A stretch of DNA of 64,000 nucleotides from positions 310,001 through 374,000 of the forward strand of contig NZ_AVAQ01000012.1 in NCBI RefSeq assembly GCF_000463075.2, written 5' to 3'. The position numbers were made by a program, and so were the translations under genes. The DNA comes from Lactiplantibacillus plantarum EGD-AQ4. Its GTDB lineage: Bacteria > Bacillota > Bacilli > Lactobacillales > Lactobacillaceae. Positions 42,106-50,698 of this stretch are shown piece after piece (the first letter of the stretch is position 1; the number at the start of each line of letters is the position of its first letter). The notes under the pieces were generated by a model. That model searched no databases and was not told the DNA's origin. It was given only the letters and a program-made list of their open reading frames with translations.

Positions 42106-42448
42106 ACTTTAATCACCATATGGTTACCTCTAATATAGCGAGCCAACGTAAAGTTTTACCAACCTTCGTATAAAGTAACTGTAAAGTTTATGCAAACGTC
42201 TCTTTACGCACGGCTAACTAGTCCCGTCACACGGCGATTAACTGGGCACGTGGCTGATTAACTAGGGCTGCAACTGCGGACCAGTCACGAGTCTAGTAAC
42301 TAAGTCTGCAGCCACTGACCAGTCGCGAGTCTAATAACTAGGCTGTAACGACTAACCAGTTGTGATCGTACTAAAATTTACAGTTGACAACTTACCGTTA
42401 AGTCGCCACCATGAAAGTAAGATTTGATCATACAAGTGAGGGATTATT
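42106..42448. other. Intergenic region with degenerate ~37 bp tandem repeats
   Basis: Three imperfect repeats of about 37 bp lie at 42266-42373, each built on GACCAGTCRCGAGTCTARTAACTA or a decayed form of it, with CTGCAAC/CTGCAGC/CTGTAAC at the front. Related pieces (GATTAACTGGGCACG) lie just upstream. TTGACA (about 42382) may be the -35 box of the acetyltransferase gene. No gene seen. Confidence 0.5.
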
Positions 42449-43000
42449 TTGAAAAATATGTTTGTTGGGCCCCACGTGGCCTTGGCCGTGCCACAACCAG
42501 AAGATTTCGATGAGATTAGTGACTGGTATACGGACGCTGATTTCGTTCGTAAAATGGACACCGCGGCGGCGCGACCGCTTACTGGCGAAGATCTTGAACG
42601 GACTTACCGCAATCTGGACCGTCATACGGAATACTACTTTCATATTCACAGTCTTGAAGACGACCACCTAATGGGTTTTGTGACGCTCTTCAACATTGAA
42701 TGGAATAACCAAACTGCCCAGCTAGCGATTGCAATCGGGGACCCTGAAGAACGCGGTCATGGTTATGGGACTGAAGCACTGAGCTTGATTCTCAACTATG
42801 CTTTTAACGAATTGAACCTTTATAAGGTCTGTTTGGACGTCATCGCAACAAACACCGCGGCCATCGCTGTTTATCAAAATAGCGGCTTCGAGTTTGAGGG
42901 CACAAACAAGCGTGCTATCAAGCGTGACGGGCAACGCATCGATCTCCATCACATGGGATTATTTGCGGATGATTTTCAGCCCAGAGTCACTTTAAACTAA
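42449..43000 (+). CDS. GNAT-family N-acetyltransferase
   Basis: 183 residues. Start TTG 42449 with GAGGGA at the right distance; an ATG nine bases in is possible. Acetyl-CoA-binding motif A: AIAIGDPEERGHGYGTEALSLIL near residue 90, and motif B DVIATNTAAIAVYQNSGFEFEG near residue 130. RimJ/RimL-like, possibly acetylating an N-terminal amine or small molecule; target unknown. Followed directly by a small-RNA-like unit. Confidence 0.88.
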   Translation: MKNMFVGPHVALAVPQPEDFDEISDWYTDADFVRKMDTAAARPLTGEDLERTYRNLDRHTEYYFHIHSLEDDHLMGFVTLFNIEWNNQTAQLAIAIGDPEERGHGYGTEALSLILNYAFNELNLYKVCLDVIATNTAAIAVYQNSGFEFEGTNKRAIKRDGQRIDLHHMGLFADDFQPRVTLN

Positions 43001-43017
43001 TTAATCAGCTCAATTAG

Positions 43018-43258
43018 TTGCAGCCAATAAGTTTTGCAATTATAATAGTCGCAGATTGATAGAAAGTGACCAACTAACTATCGATCCTTAATATTCTTTA
43101 GTTTTTTAGATTATGGGTGCGTTGCTGCCATAACGTACCGCAATAATCACTTTCATTCATAGACTCCCCCAAGTCTAATGAATGGGGTTCATCAAAGCCC
43201 CCACTTTGATGTTTCCTACTCCTTGACCACTACATCCGCTGATGTGGTGGCTTTTTTA
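43018..43258 (+). ncRNA. Candidate small RNA 1 with C-rich loops
   Basis: Promoter TTGCAG (43018-43023), 17 bp, TATAAT (43041-43046); transcript from about 43053. Hairpins: GGTGCGTT/AACGTACC (about 43117-43140); AGACT-CCCCCA-AGTCT extended by CATTCAT/ATGAATG (43153-43184); ATCAAAG-CCCCCA-CTTTGAT (43191-43210). It then has TACTCCTT, complementary to a Shine-Dalgarno AAGGAG, and a terminator CCACTACATC/GATGTGGTGG plus T7 (43227-43257). About 205 nt. Reading frames within are insignificant. The loops match those of three other units in this window. Confidence 0.7.
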
Positions 43259-43463
43259 TTATCCAAACGCGCTCTGGCAAGAATTGCGGCGGTCAACTCA
43301 TGCGTTGTTTTCGGCCGAATCTAAAAAAGCCGCTACCGATAATTACCGGCAACGGCCTGCTATCACGGGTTCGTCATAGCCAAAACGAGTTCAAGCGCCC
43401 TCGTTTCGATTAGATCCAACTGGTACCCAATCTACTCGCAAGTAAATTATGTGCCACCAAGAT

Positions 43464-43883
43464 TTAATCTTCTTCAACTTCCATCTGATTACTGCTTCGT
43501 CGCGCTGCTAGCCATTCTTTAACTTGAATCAAAATCCAGGCGATGCCCGCGGTAAACAGTAATAACATCAGCGTCGAGACGATAATCACGATCACGATTT
43601 GAACGCCTTCCGCTTTTAACACGTCTAATTTCGTCACCAACGCGATTCCTGATGGGATGAAAATCAAACTGATAAATTGAACGAAAAAGTTACTAACGCC
43701 GGCAACCTGCTCAAGTTTGACCACTCTGAACGTCAACAACAGGTATAACATGATCATCCCAATGAGCGGCGTTGGCATCGGAAATGCGGGCCAAAGTTTG
43801 TTCGCTAAATTAGCAATCAAACTACTAGCTAATAAAATCAAGCCGTAAATGACAATTTGTTTAATAAATGCGCCTTTTTTCAT
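43464..43883 (-). CDS. lrgA: LrgA-like holin-like protein
   Basis: 139 residues with four hydrophobic segments, LrgA/CidA family; GMIMLYLLLTFRVVKLEQVAGVSNFFVQFISLIFIPSGIAL is the family core. The C-terminus is charged (AARRSSNQMEVEED). LrgAB/CidAB proteins modulate murein hydrolase activity and pyruvate or metabolite export. Downstream of lrgB here, 19 bp apart; usual order is lrgA-lrgB, so the order is inverted. Confidence 0.85.
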   Translation of the reverse strand: MKKGAFIKQIVIYGLILLASSLIANLANKLWPAFPMPTPLIGMIMLYLLLTFRVVKLEQVAGVSNFFVQFISLIFIPSGIALVTKLDVLKAEGVQIVIVIIVSTLMLLLFTAGIAWILIQVKEWLAARRSSNQMEVEED

Positions 43884-43902
43884 CGAATCCCTCCCGGACC
43901 GT

Positions 43903-44631
43903 CTAGCCTAACCCAATCAACTGTGCAAAACCTGGAACCATGAAATTGACCAAAATTCCCGCCACGACGAAGGCAATCGCCCCGGTGGCACCCGCGGCCT
44001 CGCTGACTTCAATCGCTTTGGTGGCCCCAACGGCGTTCCCCGCGATACCAAAGCCTAGCCCCGCACCCAGCGGATTTTTGTGGAGTTTAAACCACCGAAT
44101 GAAATGGTCGCCTAACGCGTAAATCAGAACTGAATTCAGAATCACGGCAAACGCGGCAATCGCTTGATCCCCACCCACTGATTCAGCGACAGGCAGGGCA
44201 ATCGCGGTCGTGGCTGCTTGAACTAACATCGCGCCCAACGCCGCATCGGTCAATCCGAGCAAACGGGACACACCGTAGATTCCGAATAATGACAACAACA
44301 GGCCAATCGCGAGTGCTATCAAGATGACGTCCCAGTGTTTCTTGAAAATATCATTACGCTTATACAGTGGGACGGCAAACGATACCGTGGCCGGCGCCAC
44401 AAACCAGAATAACCAATCGCCACCAACTTGGTACGCTTCATAAACTTTTTGCACGGGTGCCTTAAGAATCGACGCAATCAATACCAATAAACCAATCCCG
44501 AGCAGCATTCCAAAGAACAATGGTTGGAATAACACAAAGCGATTTGTTTTGTGATAGAAATACTCGCCAATCCCATAAACTAAGACCGACAACCCGATCC
44601 CGAAAAACGGATTATTGAGAAGATAACTCAC
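43903..44631 (-). CDS. lrgB: LrgB-like protein
   Basis: 242 residues from GTG 44631 with an AGGA site (longer frame to 44700 gives an unusual polar N-terminus). About six hydrophobic segments; core GISRLLGLTDAALGAMLVQAATTAIALPVAESVGGDQAIAAFAVI and HKNPLGAGLGFGIAGNAVGATKA are LrgB signatures. Operates with the LrgA-like protein encoded immediately downstream. No adjacent LytSR regulator. Confidence 0.87.
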   Translation of the reverse strand: MSYLLNNPFFGIGLSVLVYGIGEYFYHKTNRFVLFQPLFFGMLLGIGLLVLIASILKAPVQKVYEAYQVGGDWLFWFVAPATVSFAVPLYKRNDIFKKHWDVILIALAIGLLLSLFGIYGVSRLLGLTDAALGAMLVQAATTAIALPVAESVGGDQAIAAFAVILNSVLIYALGDHFIRWFKLHKNPLGAGLGFGIAGNAVGATKAIEVSEAAGATGAIAFVVAGILVNFMVPGFAQLIGLG

Positions 44632-44807
44632 ATAAGTTCCTACTTTCTTTTGGTGAAAATGAGCGACAAAAAAGGTGCCCCATCCGGGTCTAGTCATCAT
44701 TAAAATGGTGGTTAGGCTCAGAACAGTGCACCAACACGGTTCTTATTTATTATTTATTAATTATAACACATCAAAGCATTCTTTAATAGTAGTGCGTCCT
44801 GTCAAAT

Positions 44808-45647
44808 TTAATCGACGGTATAGAACATCAACGCGTAAGCGCCAACACCCGTATGGGTCGCGATAATTGGACTAGTTCGTGCAACTAGTAAATCAGCTTG
44901 GGGCACGACCTGCTGAAGCAGCTTTTTCGGCGCTTCCGCAACGCTTGGTTCCCCCACGTATGAAATCCCAGCCGCTTCGACCCGGGTAGCATCCGCTAAT
45001 TGGTCTAGGATTTGGGCTTGCGCTTTGATCAATGCTTTCTTCCCCCGACCACGCGTATAGAATTTTAATTTTCCGTCGACTAATTCAAAGACAAATTTTA
45101 ATTTAATCAGGTTCGTGACCACCCCGGCCAATTTTGGCACCCGGCCACCTTTGACCAAATTATCTAGGGTATCCACGAATAAATATGTCTTCGTATGTTC
45201 CCGAATCACCGCGATTTTGGCTAAAATAGCCGCCATATCCGCTCCGGCGTGGGCCATCCGTGCAGCCGTCAACACTTGAAAAGACATGCCGCGGTCAGCC
45301 GCTTGGGTATCGATGACGGTCACATCACCACTAGCCAACTTGGCAGCTTGACGGGCCGCGTTCACCGTGCCACTCAACGTCTCAGTCAGGTGAAGTGACA
45401 AGACTTGGCTACCATCCTTCGTCAACGCGTCGTAACAGGTCACAAAGTCGCCAATTGGCGGTTGACTAGTCGTGGGCAGAACTGGGCTAACGGCCATCTG
45501 TTGATCGAATTCAGCCGCACTGACAGCCGTATCGGCAATCAAGCCGCCACCGAACCCCACGAGTAACGGAACAACTTCAATATCATACTGTGCAATCTCG
45601 GCCGCCGTTAATTGGACCGAGGAATCGGTGACGATTTTAATTGTCAT
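44808..45647 (-). CDS. DegV-family fatty-acid-binding protein
   Basis: 279 residues. The family opening IKIVTDSSVQLT is at the N-terminus; LSLHLTETLSGTVNAARQAA near residue 88 contains the loop that contacts the ligand carboxylate, and RVPKLAGVVTNLIKLK near residue 168 completes the fold. DegV/FakB-like proteins bind a fatty acid for phosphorylation by FakA. AAGGTG site before ATG. Single gene. Confidence 0.9.
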   Translation of the reverse strand: MTIKIVTDSSVQLTAAEIAQYDIEVVPLLVGFGGGLIADTAVSAAEFDQQMAVSPVLPTTSQPPIGDFVTCYDALTKDGSQVLSLHLTETLSGTVNAARQAAKLASGDVTVIDTQAADRGMSFQVLTAARMAHAGADMAAILAKIAVIREHTKTYLFVDTLDNLVKGGRVPKLAGVVTNLIKLKFVFELVDGKLKFYTRGRGKKALIKAQAQILDQLADATRVEAAGISYVGEPSVAEAPKKLLQQVVPQADLLVARTSPIIATHTGVGAYALMFYTVD

Positions 45648-45855
45648 ATTTTAGAAAACACCTTTCAATCAATTTGTGGCTAATTATAGCATCTCGACCA
45701 AATCGAACTGCGGTTTTCCCGCCATATCAGCGTTTCAAGTCACTTGTAGCTTACCAGCTAGTCTTATTTTGTTATAAACTTTGTAAAAATCGTCATATTT
45801 AGCAGTCAACTGACCGCACTTTTTCGTCGGGAAATCACGTTTTTAAAAATTTCCC

Positions 45856-46036
45856 GTCACACTTTCTTCATGCATCGCCGCTATACTATGTTTATAGTCA
45901 TTAAGGAAATCCCAATCCTTAACGGCCCCCTAACTTTAAATGATTACTTCCCCAAGTAATGATGTGTGTGTACTTAATTACATTTTACCGATTTACTTCC
46001 CTTTTCCTCCGTATTTCCCCGATACGGAGGTTTTTT
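45856..46036 (+). ncRNA. Candidate small RNA 2 with C-rich loops
   Basis: Upstream motif GTCACACTTTCTTCA (45856-45870) and -10 TATACT (45882-45887). Transcript from about 45894: TTAAGGA-AATCCCAA-TCCTTAA (45901-45922), a single-stranded GGCCCCC, ATTACTT-CCCC-AAGTAAT (45943-45960), an A/T-rich linker, and terminator CCTCCGTAT-TTCCCCG-ATACGGAGG plus T6 (46006-46036). About 140 nt. Each perfect stem displays a C-rich loop. The upstream motif recurs at the identical distance in candidate 3. No coding frame. Confidence 0.7.
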
Positions 46037-46256
46037 ATTTGGTTCTGATATGTGCGGCTGCTCGAAGATTGTCGATATCTAACTTTCAGATTTTAAGTGG
46101 CCACCTTGATTGAACTTGTCGTTAAGCTAGCGCGTATCATTTAACGTACGAAAACTTCTGAATAATTTAAACAATTCCCGCGCACATTAAAATGGCAGCG
46201 TCCAGTCACCGGTCAAAACCAGCCACCGAACGCCGCCATCGCAACACCAATACGAG

Positions 46257-46424
46257 CTATTTCATTTTTTCAAGGTCTTCCGGGGCGATAAAAAAGCTCA
46301 CCTGCCCCGTTTCCAAGTCAACGTGGGCTTTGACTTCCACACCCTTAGGAAAAATCCAACCTTTCCCAGTATCCAACTTAAGCGGCATCTCTCCATATGT
46401 CTTGGTCCGATACGTCTTTTCCAT
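46257..46424 (-). CDS. Small hypothetical protein
   Basis: 55 residues from ATG 46424 with an AAGGAG site; the longer frame further upstream would lie in the promoter region of the + strand neighbour. No membrane segment. A basic N-terminus precedes a beta-like pattern (VEVKAHVDLETGQVSFFI) and an acidic end. I recognise no family. Divergent from the Zn-peptidase gene at 46591. Confidence 0.55.
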   Translation of the reverse strand: MEKTYRTKTYGEMPLKLDTGKGWIFPKGVEVKAHVDLETGQVSFFIAPEDLEKMK

Positions 46425-46590
46425 AGAAAACTCCTTCTCACTTTGCCAATAGCGATTAACTGGGTTCATTATATAATCTACCGACATTTTCGGATAGTAA
46501 AGACACTTTACAATGACTTTCTTCAGTAGGCATGTCGCCACAAATCTGATAGAATACGGATTAACATCAAACCAATAGGAGGTTCGCACT

Positions 46591-47289
46591 TTGTTCTATT
46601 CATTTTTTGACCCAACTTATTTACTCGTGATCCTTGGGTTGGTCATCTCAATGGCTGCCTCGGGATACGTCAACAGTACTTTCCGCCACTACGATGCTTA
46701 CCGCAGTCAATCCGGAACGTCGGGGACTGATGCGGCTCGTTTCATTCTCAGCCAGTCCGGGATTACGGACGTGGGCGTCCAAAAAATCAGTGGTGACCTG
46801 ACCGACAACTATAATGGACAGACAAAGGTACTCAGCTTATCAGAAGCAACCGCTGACTCCACTTCGGTTGCCGCCATCGGGGTTGCCGCTCACGAATGTG
46901 GGCACGCCGTTCAAGATAGCGTCGGCTACTGGCCAATGCGGCTACGGACCGCCTTAGTTCCCGTCGCTAACATTGGCTCATCCTTGTCATTACCGCTGAT
47001 CATTATTGGCGTATTGCTTAGTTACAACCAGTCCCTGATTCATTTGGGAATCGCGCTCTTTTCATTGGCGTTACTCTTTCAATTGGTCACACTACCCGTT
47101 GAATTTAATGCCTCTCGTCGCGCCTTACAGATTTTATCAGATGGCCAAGTGCTAACCCGTGATGAAGTCCCGATGGTGCGTAAAGTGCTGGTTGCAGCTG
47201 CCTTGACCTACGTTGCAGCGGCACTGTCGACATTCTTACAATTGCTGCGCTTGATCATCTTATTTGGCGGCAATCGAGACGATAACTAA
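46591..47289 (+). CDS. Zinc metallopeptidase, YugP/Zn_peptidase_2 family
   Basis: 232 residues; TTG start with an AGGAGGT site. One N-terminal membrane segment, then the HExxH motif in AAHECGHAVQD near residue 103, followed by two or three hydrophobic segments (about 128-180, 200-222). Family: membrane-bound neutral Zn peptidases of unknown substrate (YugP). Terminator at 47325. Confidence 0.88.
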   Translation: MFYSFFDPTYLLVILGLVISMAASGYVNSTFRHYDAYRSQSGTSGTDAARFILSQSGITDVGVQKISGDLTDNYNGQTKVLSLSEATADSTSVAAIGVAAHECGHAVQDSVGYWPMRLRTALVPVANIGSSLSLPLIIIGVLLSYNQSLIHLGIALFSLALLFQLVTLPVEFNASRRALQILSDGQVLTRDEVPMVRKVLVAAALTYVAAALSTFLQLLRLIILFGGNRDDN

Positions 47290-47685
47290 CTTGTACCTGC
47301 CCAGTTCAATCAATGACCTAATTTAAAGAACGCCCCGTTAACAATCATTTTCGTGAAACTGATTGTCAACGGGACGTTCTTTTAAGATTTGCCTGGTCTG
47401 CTTGGCTGTTACATTCTGATATTTAGTTGGCGTTGTGTTCGTGAAGACATCATTAGTTAGGCTTGTGCTCGCTAGCATGTAGATTGTTTCCATCCAGTTT
47501 ACAGGGTGTTTGCGGAATAAATAGACCACTCATCTGGGCACAAATAAACGGTGAATTGCTTGCCACTGCCCCTCGTTTAGACGTTCAGGCACATCAGGTC
47601 TGTTCGTTACAACCTTCGATACCTAATAATTCTTCAAATGCTTAACAAAGCCTTTCCCTTTTTTTCACGGGATTAGAGACATTCA
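47290..47685. other. Intergenic region: bidirectional terminator and apparently gene-free stretch
   Basis: The hairpin AAAGAACGCCCCGTTAACAATCA / TGATTGTCAACGGGACGTTCTTT (47325-47384) with two mismatches can end transcripts from either side. From 47385 to 47685 I see no promoter-backed gene; a 63-codon minus frame (47338-47529) is not supported by a start site. The candidate small RNA 3 promoter begins at 47686. Confidence 0.55.
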
Positions 47686-47877
47686 GTCACAAATTCTTCA
47701 CACAACCTCGGTATGATTACATCATAGCAATTGAGGTTAACTCAATCAGCTATAACACAACCTAAAATTTTTCATTTACTCCTCCAAAGTAATGAAATTC
47801 ATAGTAACATGTGATTCCCCGTCACATGTTTACCCTACTCCTTTTTCCACCGTATTCCCCGATACGGTGGTTTTTTT
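47686..47877 (+). ncRNA. Candidate small RNA 3 with C-rich loops
   Basis: GTCACAAATTCTTCA (47686-47700) and -10 TATGAT (47712-47717). Transcript from about 47724: ATTGAG/CTCAAT hairpin; TTCATTTACT-CCTCCAA-AGTAATGAA (about 47772-47796); AACATGTGA-TTCCCCG-TCACATGTT (47806-47830); single-stranded CCTACTCCTT; terminator CCACCGTAT-TCCCCG-ATACGGTGG plus T7 (47847-47877). About 154 nt. The CTCCTCC hairpin is shared almost word for word with candidate 4, and the terminator loop with candidate 2. Confidence 0.72.
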
Positions 47878-48032
47878 ATGTATTTCTGAGGTTAAAAAAC
47901 TGGTCTATCAGCAAAACTGCCACTCACAACACCAATTACCGACCAGGATTGCACTGACCAACTCAGTCTCACCGCAATATTGACCACCCGCAAGCAATTT
48001 TCTAATTTTTAGCCACTCAAAGATGCAATTTA

Positions 48033-48209
48033 GTTACCTTTTAACGGTCAAACTACTATACTAAACATATAGTGACTGGACATCTCCTTCAGCCGCTTGA
48101 ACCTTTTTCATTTACTCCTCCAAAGTTAATGAAAAGCAAGTTCGCTGGGGATGCCACCTAGCGACCAGGTCAATTTCTAGGTCATCGCCCGCCGCGATGG
48201 CCCTTTTTG
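48033..48209 (+). ncRNA. Candidate small RNA 4 with C-rich loop
   Basis: -10 TATACT (48057-48062). Transcript from about 48069: single-stranded ATCTCCTTC, then TTTTCATT-TACTCCTCCAAAGTT-AATGAAAA (48105-48134), a TCGCT/AGCGA hairpin, a GACC/GGTC hairpin and terminator GGTCATCGC/GCGATGGCC plus T5 (48180-48209). About 140 nt. The main hairpin repeats that of candidate 3 with one inserted T. It lacks the GTCACA motif found upstream of 2 and 3. Confidence 0.65.
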
Positions 48210-48283
48210 TTTGTCGTGATAAATATTTTCATATTTCTTCCAATCGGCGTATCATATTTATGAGAGATTAGGAGTGATAGATT

Positions 48284-49225
48284 ATGAAGAAAAAACGCGT
48301 GTTGGCAGGAATTGGGGCCCCGGCAGCCATCTTTTCAACTGCCCTAATTGCGAGTGAAAAGCTCTATAATTTTGCTTTCAAACGCGTCGATTACGTCCCT
48401 GAAACATCCGCAGACAAACAAAAATACGCCGATGCGTACTACGCTTACGTCGATTGGCTGCACCGCCAACCAGTCAAGCAGTGGCAGCTCAACGTGCAAG
48501 ACGAAGCAAACCACCTCGTTGCGCAGTACGTGCCCGCCAAAACGACCAGTAACCGGACCGTCATCATCTCACACGGCTATAAGGGCGACGGCGAGACGAT
48601 GGCCAACTACGCCTATATGTTTCATCAAATGGGCTACAACGTCCTCCTGCCAGATGACCGTGGTCACGGCCAAAGTGCTGGTAAATATATCAGTTTTGGC
48701 TGGCAAGATCGCCGCGACTACCTCGGTTGGATCGATAAAGTCCTCCGCATCAACGGTCAGCATACCAAAATCATTTTATTTGGCGTCAGCATGGGTGGCG
48801 CGACCGTTGAAATGATGAGTGGTGAAGATTTACCGCCACAAGTCAAGGCAATCATCGCCGATTGTGGTTACTCAAGTATCGAAGAAGAGTTAGCGTACTT
48901 ACTAAAACGCCAGTTCCACTTACCAAAATACCCCTTTGTGCCGATCGTCAGCTTCATTAATCGTCACCGGATGGGCTACTACTTGAGTGATGTCAGTTCC
49001 GTTGAACAGTTGAAACGGAACCACCTCCCAATCTTTTTCATTCACGGCGAAAAGGACGTCTACGTGCCCAGCTGGATGCTCAAAGAAAACTATCAGGCCG
49101 CCAATGGTCCCAAGCAGATGTGGCAAGTCCCTAATGCCACGCATGCCGAAAGTTTCTGGATTGGCCCGGCTGAATATCAACGGCATATTACCGCCTTTTT
49201 AGACCAATATGTGCCGGCAGACTAA
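48284..49225 (+). CDS. Alpha/beta hydrolase with N-terminal membrane anchor
   Basis: 313 residues. A basic start and hydrophobic stretch (about 8-27) form a membrane anchor or uncleaved signal. Catalytic elements: oxyanion region VIISHGYKGDG near residue 90, LPDDRGHGQS near residue 123, nucleophile Ser in LFGVSMGGATV near residue 166, acid near ADCGYSSIEEELA/HGEKDVYVP (about 254), His in NATHAESFW near residue 287. Probable esterase or acylglycerol-type hydrolase at the outer face. AGGAG site; terminator at 49324. Confidence 0.88.
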   Translation: MKKKRVLAGIGAPAAIFSTALIASEKLYNFAFKRVDYVPETSADKQKYADAYYAYVDWLHRQPVKQWQLNVQDEANHLVAQYVPAKTTSNRTVIISHGYKGDGETMANYAYMFHQMGYNVLLPDDRGHGQSAGKYISFGWQDRRDYLGWIDKVLRINGQHTKIILFGVSMGGATVEMMSGEDLPPQVKAIIADCGYSSIEEELAYLLKRQFHLPKYPFVPIVSFINRHRMGYYLSDVSSVEQLKRNHLPIFFIHGEKDVYVPSWMLKENYQAANGPKQMWQVPNATHAESFWIGPAEYQRHITAFLDQYVPAD

Positions 49226-49323
49226 GCCGGCCGTCTGTCGTCTCTACAACAGCGCTAGTAGGCAACTGTAGCGATTGATCGTTGCGTTTAACGAGACCTT
49301 TACAATAAAACTAACTAAATAAC

Positions 49324-49370
49324 AAACTGAGTGCTGCACCGTGTGAATCACGATGCAGCACTCAGTTTTT
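49324..49370 (+). terminator. Intrinsic terminator of the hydrolase gene
   Basis: AACTGAGTGCTGCA / TGCAGCACTCAGTT hairpin with inner CGTG/CACG and T5. Confidence 0.88.
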
Positions 49371-49443
49371 GTCTACCAGCAGGGGCACTTCCCCCACCTC
49401 AGGTTGTTTTGTCTGCCAGCAGGTTCGCTGTTCTCACGGTTTG

Positions 49444-50562
49444 CTAGCGCGCAGTCCGACTGATGATCCGGGCTAACCGGTCAGCCATCCGCTCCAGATT
49501 GGCCGGCCCTTGCGCCATAGCTTGTTCTAAGGTCATGACTTGGTCAACGATGGGCAAGACGGCGGTAACGCCCTGTTCGGCAAACGTTGCGTTAGTCCCT
49601 TTCTGTCGGCCAACGAGTAAATAACATGGTTTGTCGGCGGCCTGTGCCATTTGACTCAACTGAATCGGGACTTTGCCCATAAAGCTTTGGTCGTCGACTT
49701 GACCTTCGCCGGAAATGACCAAATCAGCTTGGGCGACCTTGACCTTCAACTGACTCACTTCAGCCAGTAGCTGGAAGCCTGATTGGACCTGGGCATGTAA
49801 GAAATAGCGTAAGGCAAAACCAATTCCGCCCGCGGCACCGTCGCCAGCATGCGCACTCACCTGACCACTCGCAATCGTCATATAGTGTGCCAGGGCTGCA
49901 TCGTGCGCGTCGATTTGCGCCACGGGTAACCCTTTTTGCGGGCCAAAAATTCTAGCCGCGCCATTGGTTCCAGTCAGCGGATTCGTCACGTCGGCCGCAC
50001 TGATAAACGTCACGTCGGCGAGCTGCGGTAAAACTTGTCTCGTATCAATCGTGACCACTTTGCCTAAATCGGCCCCAACCATCGCAAGTTCGTTTCCATC
50101 GACATCCAGGAACCGGTAGCCGAGCGCCCGTAAAATGCCGGCACCCCCATCGACCGTCCCACTACCACCAAGGCCCAGTATGATTTTGCGGGCGCCGTGC
50201 TTGATTGCGTCCTTGATCAACAAGCCGGTCCCGTAAGTGTTCGTCGCTAACGGGGTCAATTGATCCGTGACAAACTGAATGCCGGATGCAGCGGCGACCT
50301 CAATCACAGCTAGTTTTTCAGCCGCAAAATAGCCATACGTGGCTTCCAGTGGCTGTTGGGCCAAGTCCACGGTCTGGGCCGTAATCGACTGACCACCCGC
50401 ATGATTCGCCAACCAGGCCGCAACCGTCCCTTCACCACCATCCGCGATCGCCACCTGGGTCGTCGCTAACCCGTGCGCTTCAAAACGCTGGGCCACCAAC
50501 TGATTGGCCTGGATACTTGTGATGGAATTTTTGAAAGAATCAATGGCAATTAACGCGTGCAT
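49444..50562 (-). CDS. glxK: Glycerate kinase (GlxK/GarK family)
   Basis: 372 residues. Family signatures: IAIDSFKNSITSIQANQL at the N-terminus, ADGGEGTVAAWLA near residue 41, GLGGSGTVDGGAG near residue 130, GDGAAGGIGFALRYFL near residue 240 and ADLVISGEGQVDDQSFMGK near residue 283. Phosphorylates D-glycerate to 2- or 3-phosphoglycerate in the cytoplasm. No linked glyoxylate or serine pathway genes. ATG with a GGGGAC site. Confidence 0.92.
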   Translation of the reverse strand: MHALIAIDSFKNSITSIQANQLVAQRFEAHGLATTQVAIADGGEGTVAAWLANHAGGQSITAQTVDLAQQPLEATYGYFAAEKLAVIEVAAASGIQFVTDQLTPLATNTYGTGLLIKDAIKHGARKIILGLGGSGTVDGGAGILRALGYRFLDVDGNELAMVGADLGKVVTIDTRQVLPQLADVTFISAADVTNPLTGTNGAARIFGPQKGLPVAQIDAHDAALAHYMTIASGQVSAHAGDGAAGGIGFALRYFLHAQVQSGFQLLAEVSQLKVKVAQADLVISGEGQVDDQSFMGKVPIQLSQMAQAADKPCYLLVGRQKGTNATFAEQGVTAVLPIVDQVMTLEQAMAQGPANLERMADRLARIISRTAR

Positions 50563-50698
50563 TTTATCGTCCCCTATTCAATAACTACTTTCCAGTATAG
50601 AGAACCAACGTCTAATCGGCAATTCATATCAGTTGTCAACATTTATCAAAATCGTTAAGCTTAAAGTATCAAATAATTCATATGGAGGACGATAAGTT

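Noticed and set aside
47338-47529. 63-codon minus-strand frame that might be a protein remnant
   Set aside because: No credible start, overlaps the terminator hairpin 47325-47384, no recognised family.
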